From contig JADJLL010000001.1 in assembly GCA_016710095.1 (NCBI GenBank), positions 62,001-126,000 on the forward strand: a DNA stretch of 64,000 bases. The letters run 5' to 3'. Numbering within the stretch: position 1 is the stretch's first letter; every line of letters begins with the position of its first letter. Of this stretch, positions 7,726 through 18,684 are shown piece by piece. The notes below the pieces were generated by a model. That model saw only the letters and a program-made list of their open reading frames with translations, ran no database searches and was not told the origin of the DNA. The position numbers were made by a program, and so were the translations under genes. The stretch is from Candidatus Eiseniibacteriota bacterium (GTDB lineage: Bacteria; Eisenbacteria; RBG-16-71-46).

Positions 7726-9132
7726 ATGGTCCGACTGCCTCGTATCCCGCGCATCCCGCGCCCGCGCCTGCCGAAGGTCTCCGACCTTCCGCGCGTGCCC
7801 GACCTGTCGCGCATTCCGCGGATCAAGCTGCCGCGCATGAACGCGCACTGGAAGGCGCGGCTCCGCGCGCAGCGCGCGTGGTGGCGGCGGCGTCTTCGCG
7901 CACTGTCGGACGGGCACGAGGTGCTGTTCCCGGCCGAAGGCGGCGGCGTGGTCGGTGTCGCGACGCTGCACGATTCGACGGGCACTGGCCCGCGCATCGC
8001 GGTGCTGCACGCGACCGCCGGCAGCGGGCACAAGAGCGCGGCGATCGCGCTCGCCAACGCGCTCGCCGAGCAGTCGCCCGACGCGATGGTGCGCGAGGTC
8101 GACACGCTGCTCTTCACGTCGCGGCTCTATCGCACGAGCTATTCGCAGGGCTACATCGCGGTCTCGAGCCGCGCGCCGCAGCTGTGGGGCACGATCTACG
8201 CGCTGTCCGAGCAGCAGCGCCTCGTGCGCGCGCTCGCGCCGGGGCGTGAGGCGTTCGACCGGCTGTCGTTGCGCCGGCTGCTGCGCGTCGTGGACCGCGA
8301 GAAGCCGGACGCGATCGTGTGCACGCACTTCCTGCCGGTCGAGGCGCTCTGGCCGCGCCGCCGCGCGAACAAGCTGCCCGTGCCGCTCTACGTGGTCATC
8401 ACCGACTTCACCGCGAACCCGGTTTGGATCTATCCGCACGTCGACCGCTACTTCGTCGCGAGCGAGCAGACGGCCGAAGAACTGCACGAGCTGGGCGTGC
8501 CGCGCGAGCGCATCGAGGTCACGGGCATTCCGGTCGATCCGCGCTTCGGTCGCACGATCGGCCGGGAGGCCGCGCGCGCGCGCTTCGGGCTGAACGCCAA
8601 GGGACCGGTCGCGCTCGTGATGGGCGGCGGCAGCGGCGTCGGCCCGATGGCGGAACTCGCGGACAAGTTGATCGCGCTGCCGATGGCGCCCGAGGTCGTG
8701 GTCGTGTGCGGCACGAACGAGAAGCTGCGCGTGCAGCTCGAGGAGAGCGCGGCCGCGCGCACCGGGCGGCTCAAGGCGCTCGGGTTCACGCACGAGGTGG
8801 ACGCGCTGCTCGAGGCGGCCGACGTGGTGGTGAGCAAGGCGGGCGGGCTCACGTGTTCGGAGGCGCTCATCAAGCGCACGCCGCTCGTGGTGTTCCGGCC
8901 GACGCCGGGGCAGGAAGTGCGCAACGCGCAGTACCTGGAGTCCGGCGGCGCCGCGGTGCACGCGTCGAGTGTGGACGACGTCGCGCTCACCGTGGAGCGC
9001 TGGCTCGCCGATCCGGCCGCGCGCGAGCGCGTGCGCGAGAACGCGGGCCGGCTCGCGCACCCCGACGCGGCGGCGGACATCGCGCGCCGCGTGCTCGAGG
9101 CGATCGGGAGCAAGCGGCGCAACGGGCGCTGA
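7726..9132 (+). CDS. MGDG-synthase/MurG-type (GT28) glycosyltransferase
   Basis: A 468-residue GT-B enzyme. The region from about residue 88 (IAVLHATAGSGHKSAAIALANAL) matches the N-terminal domain of monogalactosyldiacylglycerol synthases and diacylglycerol glucosyltransferases; the C-terminal half (LVMGGGSGVGPM, VVVSKAGGLTCSEAL, PTPGQEVRNAQYL) matches the GT28 C-terminal UDP-sugar-binding domain. It probably glycosylates a membrane lipid, likely diacylglycerol, at the cytoplasmic face. An unusual N-terminal extension of about 40 residues consists of degenerate PRIP/PRLP repeats followed by a basic stretch and may bind the membrane. It begins 12 nt after yraN. Confidence 0.85.
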   Translation: MVRLPRIPRIPRPRLPKVSDLPRVPDLSRIPRIKLPRMNAHWKARLRAQRAWWRRRLRALSDGHEVLFPAEGGGVVGVATLHDSTGTGPRIAVLHATAGSGHKSAAIALANALAEQSPDAMVREVDTLLFTSRLYRTSYSQGYIAVSSRAPQLWGTIYALSEQQRLVRALAPGREAFDRLSLRRLLRVVDREKPDAIVCTHFLPVEALWPRRRANKLPVPLYVVITDFTANPVWIYPHVDRYFVASEQTAEELHELGVPRERIEVTGIPVDPRFGRTIGREAARARFGLNAKGPVALVMGGGSGVGPMAELADKLIALPMAPEVVVVCGTNEKLRVQLEESAAARTGRLKALGFTHEVDALLEAADVVVSKAGGLTCSEALIKRTPLVVFRPTPGQEVRNAQYLESGGAAVHASSVDDVALTVERWLADPAARERVRENAGRLAHPDAAADIARRVLEAIGSKRRNGR

Positions 9133-9153
9133 GCGCCCGGGCGCGGTGCGGCG

Positions 9154-10738
9154 TCACTTCCCGCGCGCGATCCTCGCGAACGCTTCGAGATCGTCGTAGC
9201 GGTCCTGCCACGTCGTGTACATGACCGCGGTCACGCCCTTCGTGCGGTCGAGCACGGGCAGCACGGCGCGCAGGTCCTCGGGCGAGCCGTCGTAGTAGCC
9301 GGCGTACACCTGCCAGTGCCCGCGCGCGGCGAACGCGCGCAGCGAGGGCTCGAGCTTGCCGTGGTTCCAGTTCGCGATCCCGAGCTGCGGCGACAACCGC
9401 GCCTGCACGGGCGCGAGATCGCCGCGCACGAGATAGTAGCCCGCGCCCGCGTTCTGCAGCGGATCGAACATGTCGTTCCACACCAGCACGCGCGCGTCAC
9501 CCGCGGCCGCGCGGCACGCTTCGAGGTTCGCGGCGAGCGTGTGCGCGATGTCGCGGCCTCCGGCCGTGCATGTGGCGTCGAGTCCCATTGCGCGGATCTC
9601 GTCGTGCATCAGGAACAGCGTGCGTGCGCCGAACAGCTCGCGCACGCGCACGATCTCGTCGCGCTGGCGGCGGATGACGGCGGTGTCGGCGAGGCACACC
9701 GCGACCTGCCCGCGCAGCAGCACCGCGGCGTGGTGCCAGCTCGCGCGCAGCCGCGTGCCGTCGGGACGGGTCACGCGGAGCACGGGCGGCTCGTGCCAGT
9801 ACTCGAACTGCCCGCTCCACGGCTTCATGCCGAGCAGCGAGTCGCGCACGAACGGGAAGTCGCGGCCTTCGGTGAGCCCGTCGAACGTGAACGGCAGCCC
9901 GGGGCGGCGCACGAGGTTCACGGGGCCGCTCTCTTCGAGCGACCAGTCGGACCACGTGAGCGCGCCGCGCGCGCCGGCCGCGACCGAGAACGTGATGCGC
10001 ACGCGGCGCGCGTCCTGCGAGTTGAAGACGACGTCGCGAGGCTCGGCGGCGGCGCCTTGCGTCAGGTGGTGGAACCACCGCATGCGCCAGCTCGCGTCCG
10101 TCCGCGACCACGCGGATGCGCGGCTCGCCGCGAAAGCCGTCGCCCGCGAGCTTCACGCGCACGTGGTAGCAGCGCCACGGTGAGACCGTCACGTTCCAGC
10201 CGATGCGGCTGAGCCCGTTGCCCGGGACCACGGCGCTCGCGCCGTTCACGCGGCTGAGCACGTCGGCCTCGTCGGGCTTCGCGGCGAGCGCGACCGGAGG
10301 ATCGGGCACCAGCCGCGCGATGCCGCCGCGCACCTCGAACAGCGCGCCGCGCACGGGCAGCGCCTCGGCGAGGTTCGGGTCCATCGCGAGCATGCCGCCC
10401 TGCGCGCGCCCGACCACCGAAACGCCCGGCACGATCTCGAGCCGCAGCTGCGCGGCGAGCGAGCGCAGCGCCCGGATGCGCGCGAAGTACGCCGCGTCCT
10501 GCGCGTCGAGTCGCGCGAACTTGGGATCCACGAGCACGACGCGCGAGTAGCCCGCGGCCGCCGCGCGCCGCCACACGCGCTCGATACGCGCGACCGCGCC
10601 GGTGTCCGCGAGGTTCGCGCCCTGATAGAGCCACAGCTCGCGCGCGGGCACCGCCGCCGTCGCCCGCAGGGGAGCGCGCGCGAACAGGAGCAGGACGGCG
10701 ACGAACACGGCCGACAGGAGTGCGATGCAACGTTTCAT
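9154..10738 (-). CDS. Secreted barrel-like (glycoside-hydrolase-like) protein, frameshifted
   Basis: An exported protein of about 528 residues. The N-terminus (MKRCIALLSAVFVAVLLLF) is a signal peptide. The next section (RELWLYQGANL, then alternating strand/helix segments with SRVVLVDPKF and RLEIVPGVSV) and the last section (VLVWNDMFDPLQNAGAGYY, VTAVMYTTWQDRY) look like a TIM-barrel glycosidase of the GH20-like type, with a beta-sandwich-like part between them. No catalytic pair can be named with confidence. The frame changes between about 10060 and 10110, with both sides clearly coding. Start at 10738 is the ATG directly before the signal peptide. Confidence 0.6.
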
Positions 10739-10846
10739 GGGGGCGCAGCGTAACGCACGGCACCTCGTGATGGAGCGCCCGGCCTTCCTGTGGCAACCTG
10801 TCGCGCGTTCCCCAGTTCCCCGAACACCGTTTCCCGGAGTGCACAC

Positions 10847-11512
10847 ATGCGTCGCGCCCCCCTGCTGTCGATCGCCTGCTTCGCCGTCCTCGCCCTCGCC
10901 GCCGCCGTTCCCGCGCAGGCCGCGAAGGTCGAAGGCTTCTTCCTCAAGATGGACCCCTACAGCGACGTCTCGCGCCAGTACGGCCGCCCGGGCTACGGCG
11001 GCGGGCTCGAGGTCGTCGGTGAGCTGCCCGGCACCGCCAAACTGTTCGCGGGCGTCGGCGGGCTCGAGATCGTGAACATGCTCTCGACCACGACCGAGTT
11101 CCGCGACGTGACGACCGGCCTGCGCATCGAGCAGCAGACGACGCAGAACTACGGCCGGCTCTACCTGGGCGGACAGTTCGGCTCGCACAGCAGCGGCTTC
11201 CTGCGGCCCTACGTCGGCGCCAACGTCGCGATGGTGTGGTACGGCATCAGCACGGACGTCGTCGTGCCGGATGATCGCGACCGCGAGAACGAAATCCGCC
11301 AGAACCTGCGCGACGAGAACGAGCTGGCGTTCGGCTGGGACGCGAACGCGGGCGTGGACTTCAACGTGCGCGACAAGTGGAGCATCGACGTGGGCGTGCG
11401 CTACCTGCACTCGTACGACGTCCCGCAGCAGTTGGGCGCGGGCTCGGTGCGGATCGAGCCGGACTACTTCCAGCTCAAGATCGGCGTGGGCTTCAACCCC
11501 TCGCGCCTGTAG
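10847..11512 (+). CDS. Outer-membrane beta-barrel protein
   Basis: A 221-residue exported protein. A signal peptide ends around AVPAQA (residues 1-25). The rest alternates in amphipathic strands typical of an eight-stranded OmpA/OprF-like barrel with glycine-aromatic turns (GYGGGLEVVGELPG, LYLGGQFGSHSSGFLRPYVGANVAMVWYG, WSIDVGVRYLHSYD) and ends in a strand-like FQLKIGVGFNPSRL. The start at 10847 is preferred over an in-frame ATG at 10790 because it leads straight into the signal peptide. Function unknown. A strong hairpin follows at 11531-11562. Confidence 0.75.
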   Translation: MRRAPLLSIACFAVLALAAAVPAQAAKVEGFFLKMDPYSDVSRQYGRPGYGGGLEVVGELPGTAKLFAGVGGLEIVNMLSTTTEFRDVTTGLRIEQQTTQNYGRLYLGGQFGSHSSGFLRPYVGANVAMVWYGISTDVVVPDDRDRENEIRQNLRDENELAFGWDANAGVDFNVRDKWSIDVGVRYLHSYDVPQQLGAGSVRIEPDYFQLKIGVGFNPSRL

Positions 11513-11530
11513 CGCTTCGCGCGAAACGAG

Positions 11531-11562
11531 ACGGCCGGCCGCCCTTGCGGGCTGCCGGCCGT
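11531..11562 (+). terminator. Stem-loop terminator
   Basis: ACGGCCGGC at 11531 pairs with GCCGGCCGT at 11554-11562 (9 bp), with an inner GCCC-TTGC-GGGC stem. It starts 19 nt after the barrel-protein stop. The downstream side is TCGCATAC with no clear T run. Confidence 0.55.
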
Positions 11563-11809
11563 TCGCATACTGCGGGAGATGCTTGAGCGAGGTGTCTTTC
11601 CCGGTCTCTCGCAGCAAGACCGGAGCGGGGAGGATGGATCCTCGACGCGCGCGGTACTTTGTCTCTCGCTCCGTCGGATGCCCGGCGTTTCGAACGCGAT
11701 TCGGGATTTTTCGCAGGGCACCTGGCGGCGGGCGGCGGCTTGACCCCCTCGCGCGGGCGAACGTAGCGTGCGGGTCGCAAGTTCTCGCGAAGCACCCGAC
11801 CGTCCCCAG
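11563..11809. other. Intergenic region before meaB
   Basis: No gene seen. It follows the 11531-11562 hairpin and includes a locally AT-richer stretch (CGGGATTTTTCGC near 11702) and the promoter at 11740-11769. Confidence 0.5.
11740..11769 (+). promoter_or_regulatory. Promoter for meaB
   Basis: TTGACC, an 18-nt spacer and TAGCGT. The same hexamer and spacing recur before two other genes (15393 and 17395). The in-frame ATG at 11768 lies inside the -10 box, which argues for a later start of meaB. Confidence 0.6.
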
Positions 11810-12763
11810 GTGACCCCCGTGCACACTTCGTTCGACACTCCCGAACTCATCCGGCGCACCCTCGCGGGCGAGCGCGTCCCCCTGGCCCGCGCCATTTCGT
11901 GGGTCGAGAACGAAGCGCCCGGCTCGGTCGAGCTGCTCGACGCCTGTTTCCAGCAGTCCGGGCGCGCGTTCCGGCTCGGCATCACCGGCCCTCCGGGCGC
12001 GGGCAAGAGCACGCTGGTCACCCGTCTGGCGCAGGAGTACCGGCGCCGGGGCGAGACCGTCGCGATCGTGGCCGTGGACCCGACCAGCCCGTTCTCGGGC
12101 GGCGCGCTGCTGGGTGACCGGGTGCGGATGACCGAGCTTTCGGGCGACCCGGGCGTGTTCATCCGCTCGATGGCCACCCGGGGGAGCATGGGCGGGCTCG
12201 CGGTGCACACGGCGCAGGTGTGCGACGTGCTCGACGCGGCCGGCTTCCAGCGCATCCTGATCGAGACGGTGGGCGTGGGGCAGAGCGAGCTCGAGGTCGC
12301 GCAGACCGCCGACAGCACTGCGGTCGTGCTCGTGCCCGAGTCCGGCGACGCGGTGCAGGCGATGAAGGCCGGCCTCATGGAGATCGCGGACGTGTTCGTG
12401 ATCAACAAGGCCGATCGCGAGGGCGCCGAGCGCGCGTCGTTCGCGATTCGTTCGGCGCTCGAGCTGCGCGCGCACACGGAGTGGAAGATCCCCGTGCACC
12501 TGACGATCGCGTCGCAGAACGGTGGCGTGAACGAGCTGGTGGACCGTTTCGAAGAGCACCTCGTGTTCCTTCGCGACACCGGCACGCTCGAAGAGCGCCG
12601 CCGCGCGCGGCTCGAGCAGCGGCTGCAGGACCTGCTGCAGGCGCGGCTCTGGAACGCGTTCCGCGAGCGCGTGGGCGACGAGCGTTGGCGTGAAGCGCTG
12701 GCGGAGCTCGCCGCGCGCCAGGCGACGCCGCACCAGGCGGCGGGGAAGCTCGCGGGTTTGTAG
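11810..12763 (+). CDS. meaB: MeaB/ArgK-type G3E GTPase, B12-mutase chaperone
   Basis: A 317-residue P-loop GTPase of the MeaB/ArgK/MMAA family, which gates cobalamin loading and protects B12-dependent acyl-CoA mutases from inactivation. Walker A is GPPGAGKST (residues 60-68). DPTSPFSGGALLGDRVRM, LIETVGVGQSE and NKAD are the switch and base-recognition motifs typical of MeaB. A GTG at 11810 is chosen because the upstream ATG at 11768 is in the promoter; GTG at 11819 is also possible. The mutase subunits at 15498 and 18685 are likely partners; the second mutase at 54910 has no chaperone beside it. Confidence 0.93.
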   Translation: MTPVHTSFDTPELIRRTLAGERVPLARAISWVENEAPGSVELLDACFQQSGRAFRLGITGPPGAGKSTLVTRLAQEYRRRGETVAIVAVDPTSPFSGGALLGDRVRMTELSGDPGVFIRSMATRGSMGGLAVHTAQVCDVLDAAGFQRILIETVGVGQSELEVAQTADSTAVVLVPESGDAVQAMKAGLMEIADVFVINKADREGAERASFAIRSALELRAHTEWKIPVHLTIASQNGGVNELVDRFEEHLVFLRDTGTLEERRRARLEQRLQDLLQARLWNAFRERVGDERWREALAELAARQATPHQAAGKLAGL

Positions 12764-13107
12764 ACACTGCACGCGTTGTCATCCGTGCACTGCCACGCGC
12801 GTCGCACGCATGACGTGCTGGCACCCGGACGGCGCCGACGAGCGTTCGACGGTCCCAGGCGATCGTCTTCGCGCCGCGAACGCGTGCATGCCGCCGCTCA
12901 CGGCCGCCGCGCTCCGGGTCGCAGACGTGTTGTTCGCACCGGCTTGAAGTGACATCGAACAGCGGCCCGAGAACTTTCGGGGTTTCCGCCGTCGCTTCGC
13001 CCCTCGCGGACCCTTCATTGCAGTGAGTCGCGGCGTCTCTCACTCGCGCGCACTCCCCGGCAGCGCGGGACCCCTCGCCCGACGACCCGACCGTAAGGAG
13101 TTTCGCC
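12764..13107. other. Intergenic region, no gene recognised
   Basis: About 340 nt between meaB and the next secreted protein. Short open frames exist on both strands but none shows a ribosome-binding site or a recognisable protein. A ribosome-binding-like TAAGGAG lies at its right edge, serving the gene at 13108. Confidence 0.5.
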
Positions 13108-13805
13108 ATGACCCACGCCCGCATGCTGCCCTCCGTCACACCCTGGATTCTCGTCGTCGCCGCGCTCACGCTGGGTGTGGGCGTGGTGATGGCGGACGCC
13201 GGAGGACGTACCGGCAAGGCGCAGTCCCCCAACGGCTGCAACTGCCACGGCACGACGCGAACCGCCGGTGTCTCCGTGACGATCAGCGGTCCGCAGAACG
13301 TGCTCGTCAACAGCACGAACCAGTACACCGTGACACTCGTCGGCGGACCGTCGGCGACGCAGGGCGGGTTCAATCTCAAGGCGAGCAACGGCACGCTGAC
13401 CGCCGGAGCGTCTCCACCGACGGATCCGGCGACGAGGGCGGCGACGATTGGAACTGGTACGGGGGCGCGGTGAACACGGCGTTCCCGATCGTCGTGTCGA
13501 ACGCCGCGGGAGTGGAGGACGCGGGCTCGCTCACGTGGCTGGCTCCGCCTTCGCCCAATCCGTGCACGAGCGGCTCGATCGTGTCGTTCTCGCTCGCGAG
13601 CGCGGCGCCCGTGCGGCTCGAACTGCTCGACACCGCGGGACGCATCGTGCGCACGCTGACCGACGCCACGCTCCCCGCGGGCCGTCAGTCGGTGAGCTGG
13701 GATCGTCGCGCGTCGAACGGCACGCGCGCCGCGGCAGGCGTGTACTTCGTCCGCATGAGCACGCCGGAACGCACGCTCACCACGCGCGTGACCGTGCTCG
13801 ACTGA
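13108..13805 (+). CDS. Secreted choice-of-anchor-V protein with FlgD-like tail, frameshifted and shortened
   Basis: Starts after TAAGGAG with a signal peptide (about 30 residues). The segment TGKAQSPNGCNCHG plus VSVTISGPQNVLVNS matches the reeler-like choice-of-anchor V domain, with its CxC-H pattern. The frame changes near 13405-13445, and the part after the break (GGDDWNWYGGAVNTAF) corresponds to the end of that domain, so about 30-40 residues of its middle appear to be missing as well. The C-terminus (LELLDTAGRIVRTL, GTRAAAGVYFVRMS) is a FlgD-like Ig domain used as a sorting signal in FCB-group bacteria. Either an assembly deletion or a damaged gene. Confidence 0.65.
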
Positions 13806-13884
13806 TCGAAGCCGGTCAGCACGAAGCCCGGGAGCGAAGACGGCTCCCGGGCTTCGGTGTGCGTGCGGTGCTGAAGCCGCGGCC

Positions 13885-15228
13885 CTACGCCGCCGTCGCC
13901 TCCGCCCATTCGACGGAGTCCACGTACGCGCGGTCGAGCTGCTCGTCGTCCACACCGACCACGTCGGTGTCGCGGCGCATTTCGTCCACCGCGTCCCAGT
14001 CGCCGCGCTCGTACGCGGTGACGAGCTTGAGCACGGGGCCGAGCGGCTGGCTGCCCTCGAGCACGGCGCTCGTGACCGACGGCGACACGGACAGGCCGCC
14101 GAGGATCTCGTCCGCGGGACGGCCGACCATCGTGTCCACCATGGACAGCATGCCGGTCAGGAACAGCTCGTGTTCGCGCTCGCGCATCCCGGCCGCGCCG
14201 CCCATGCGCTCGGCGAACCGCGCGCGCGACAGCGCCGTCACCATGAGCTCGTGCGGACGGTCGTCGCACAGCGACATCATGCCCATCATCATCGCCCACT
14301 TGCGCAGAGGCGACAGCCCCATGAGCGCGAGCGCATGCCGGATCGAATCCACTTCGTGACGCCAGCCGAACGCGGCCGAGTTCAGGTAGCGCAGCAGGCG
14401 CATCGTGAGGCCGACGTCCTGGCGGAACAGTTCCTCGAGCCGCTCCATGGACGCGTCCTCGCGGCTCGTCTCGGCGAGGAAGCCGAGCACCGAGAGCTTC
14501 GACGGCGGCAGGTCGCGCGTCTCGATCATCTGCGGCTTCTGGAAGTAGTAGCCCTGCAGCAGGTCGTAACCCGCGCGCAGCGCCGCGTTCTTCTCCTCGA
14601 TCGTCTCGACCTTCTCGGCGAGCAGCTTCACGCCGCGGCGCTTGAGCGGCTCGAGCGCGCGCGGATCGAGCGCGTCCTTCCACAGCCGCAGGTCCACCTT
14701 CACGAGGTCCACGACGTCGAGGAACGGATACGACTCCGGCAGGTTCGTGAAGTCGTCGAGCGCGAGCAGGTAGCCGTCCGCCTTGATGCGGCGGCACGCG
14801 GCCATCACTTCGGGATCGGCGGGAATGTTCTCGAGCAGCTCGATCACCGAGCGCTCGCGCGGCAGCAGCCGGTGGTACTCCGCGAGCAGCGCGCCGCGCG
14901 ACAGGTTCACGAACGCGCGCCGGTCGCCGACCAGGCGGTCGAGCCCGATCGCGGTCGCGTTCTGCTCGATGCTCACCGCGGAGGCGAACTCGGGATCGGT
15001 CGCCGTGAAGCGGTTCTCGGGCCCGCTGCGGAACAGCAGCTCGTAGCCGAACACTTCCTGCTTGCGATCGAGGATCGGCTGGCGAGCCGAATAGATCGTG
15101 CGCGTGCCCGGCGCGAGCGCGGACTCCGGCTCGGGCGCGGCGGCCGCTTCGGGCGCGGGCTGGTTCGGCCCGGCGGGCGGCACGGACTTGTTGCGCGAAG
15201 ACGACTTGTCCCACGGCAGCTTGAACAT
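13885..15228 (-). CDS. EAL-HDOD signal-transduction protein (YuxH family)
   Basis: A 447-residue protein with an N-terminal EAL-like domain (IYSARQPILDRKQEVFGYELLFR; LALDDFTN; VKVDLR) and a C-terminal HDOD domain (FRQDVGLTMRLLRYLNSAAFGW, IRHALALMGLSPLRKW). Members of this group regulate motility, cyclic-di-GMP output or DNA uptake. The EAL part lacks the clean EAL/DDFGTG signature of active phosphodiesterases, so it is probably a non-catalytic effector; this is inference. The ATG at 15228 is chosen because the upstream extension is low-complexity and arginine-rich. It is divergent from the mutase gene at 15498. Confidence 0.85.
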   Translation of the reverse strand: MFKLPWDKSSSRNKSVPPAGPNQPAPEAAAAPEPESALAPGTRTIYSARQPILDRKQEVFGYELLFRSGPENRFTATDPEFASAVSIEQNATAIGLDRLVGDRRAFVNLSRGALLAEYHRLLPRERSVIELLENIPADPEVMAACRRIKADGYLLALDDFTNLPESYPFLDVVDLVKVDLRLWKDALDPRALEPLKRRGVKLLAEKVETIEEKNAALRAGYDLLQGYYFQKPQMIETRDLPPSKLSVLGFLAETSREDASMERLEELFRQDVGLTMRLLRYLNSAAFGWRHEVDSIRHALALMGLSPLRKWAMMMGMMSLCDDRPHELMVTALSRARFAERMGGAAGMREREHELFLTGMLSMVDTMVGRPADEILGGLSVSPSVTSAVLEGSQPLGPVLKLVTAYERGDWDAVDEMRRDTDVVGVDDEQLDRAYVDSVEWAEATAA

Positions 15229-15392
15229 GGACCCGGACCCCTCGATCTCACGGGTGTGCGGCCGGCTTCGGGTGCCGGCGCGCGAAGGCGCTTCTTCGCC
15301 CGGGTCATCGGACGAAGTGCCCGGCAGTTTCACGAGGGATTTCGGGGCCGAGACGCCGCCGTGGGCGGGCTGCCGGGCGGCGCGCCCGCGTC

Positions 15393-15422
15393 TTGACCCC
15401 CCTTCGGCGCGGCCCGTAGGCT
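15393..15422 (+). promoter_or_regulatory. Promoter for the mutase large subunit
   Basis: TTGACC, an 18-nt spacer and TAGGCT, about 75 nt before the ATG at 15498. Matches the promoters before meaB and before 17465. Confidence 0.6.
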
Positions 15423-15497
15423 CCCCGCGCCGCAACGGCACCACAGACGCGACGGTCATCCCAAGCCCGAGTCCATCCGGCCCCTGAGGACATACCC

Positions 15498-17267
<1,770 letters not shown>

Positions 17268-17394
17268 AGCGCATTCACGAGTACGCGAACGGCCGCGCTT
17301 CCCGCGAGGGAGGCGCGGCCGTTTCGTGTGCAGCCAGCCCGGTCTCGGTGCCGGGTTCGGACGGCCCCGGCCGCCCGGGCGGCCCCTCCCAACC

Positions 17395-17424
17395 TTGACC
17401 ATGCTTCGCGCGGGCCGGTAGCTT
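17395..17424 (+). promoter_or_regulatory. Promoter for the 17465 gene
   Basis: TTGACC, 18-nt spacer, TAGCTT, about 40 nt before the ATG at 17465. Third instance of the same arrangement. Confidence 0.6.
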
Positions 17425-17464
17425 GGCCGCGCTCGTTTCCCGCTTCCCCCCATCCGGAGACTCC

Positions 17465-18116
17465 ATGGACAGCCAGATGCTCACCGGCCTGGCCGCGATC
17501 GCTGCCGTCGTGATCGTCGCGATGCTGGCCCGCGGCAGCGGCAAGTCGCAGGGCGACAAGCCCGTCGTGGCGACCGAAGACGCCGTCTCCGAGGGCGCCA
17601 TGCCGGGCGCCGACGACCTTCCGGCCGGTGACGAGTTCGAGGACGAGGAAGAAGACGAGGACTTCGACGACGCACACGCCGAAGTGATCGCGATCACCTC
17701 CGACAACTACGCGATCGTTCCCGACAAGCACGCCGTGCGCATCGTGCCGCCCGACGAGAGCGGCGAGGCGTGGAAGCCGGGCGCGGGACACCGCCGCGGC
17801 CAGCGCGCGCTCGACAACAGCCTGCACGCGGGCGAGTACTCCGGCGCGCGCGTCGTGCGCGGCGACGCCGACGAAGCGCCGTGGCGCCTCGAAGCGCTCG
17901 GCCGCGACGGCGAGTACACGGCCTACCTGTTCGAGACGCGCGAGGCGGCCGATGCGGCGCTGGCGCTGTTCGTCTCGCGCCGCGTGGTCACCGTGGGCGA
18001 GGACGAGGACGGCGTGCCGATCCCGGCGTCGAGCGAACAGTTCGAAGAGGCGCGCCGCGTCTACCCTCGAAACGGAAGCCGCCCTGCTGGACGAAGATCC
18101 GGAGGACCGCCCGTGA
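17465..18116 (+). CDS. Membrane-anchored acidic protein of unknown function, frameshifted
   Basis: An N-terminal membrane helix (LTGLAAIAAVVIVAMLA) is followed by a linker, a strongly acidic run (DEFEDEEEDEDFDD) and a roughly 120-residue soluble domain with AWKPGAGHRRGQRALD and YLFETREAADAAL. I do not recognise it. The frame changes near 18055-18070; after the change it reads LETEAALLDEDPEDRP and stops at 18114-18116, overlapping the GTG of the following methyltransferase, which supports that ending. It has its own promoter and sits between the two mutase subunit genes. Confidence 0.6.
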
Positions 18117-18672
18117 GCAACGGCAACTTCGGCTTCGAGGCGAACTTCTACCAGCAGCTCATGTCCGAAGTGGGCGTCAGCCCCAAGCGCATGCTGGTGA
18201 TCGGCTGCGGCGCGGGCGTCGAAGTGGCGCACCTGGCCGACGCGACCGGCTCGATCGTCGTGGGCATCGACCTCGAAGTGGACCCGCGCTGGAAGAAGCC
18301 GAACGTCCTGCTGCTGCGCGGCCGGCTACTTCGGCACTCCCAACAAGGAGCGCACGGTGGGGTACATTGGCGGCCGCGCGACCACGTGGGAGAAGATCCA
18401 GTGGAACCTGATCGACTGGGGCCGCCGCCTGCAGGGGCGCTGGTCCAACGAACAGGGCGCGCACGCGGGGTTCTCGCACGTCGAACTGTCGAAGCTGCTC
18501 GCGGCTTCGTTCGAGCGTGTGGAGTCCGTGGACCTGCCGTACTACCTGGGCAAATACCGAAGCTCGCCGGATTCTGGCGGGCGCTGTTCCAAATGGGGTT
18601 GGCGCGCTTCGTCGCGCCGTCGGTGTATTTCCGCACGCGTTGCCGCCCGAATGCGGCGGCGCCACGCTGAAC
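18113..18672 (+). CDS. SAM-dependent methyltransferase, internally deleted and frameshifted
   Basis: Starts at a GTG overlapping the previous stop. The SAM-binding motif I (MLVIGCGAGVEVAHLAD) and acidic motif (VVGIDLEVD) are clear, as is the post-motif region GYFGTPNKERTVGYIGG and the C-terminal part ending FVAPSVYFRTR. Between NVLLLRG (about 18325) and GYFGTPN, about 45 residues containing motifs II and III are missing, and the frame changes there. A further shift near 18556 restores the original frame. As written it cannot make an active enzyme. Likely an assembly deletion. Substrate unknown. Confidence 0.55.
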
Positions 18673-18684
18673 TGAGGAGCCACC

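Noticed and set aside
11768..11809. ATG at 11768 as the meaB start
   Set aside because: It lies within the -10 hexamer of a good promoter and would add a non-conserved N-terminus.
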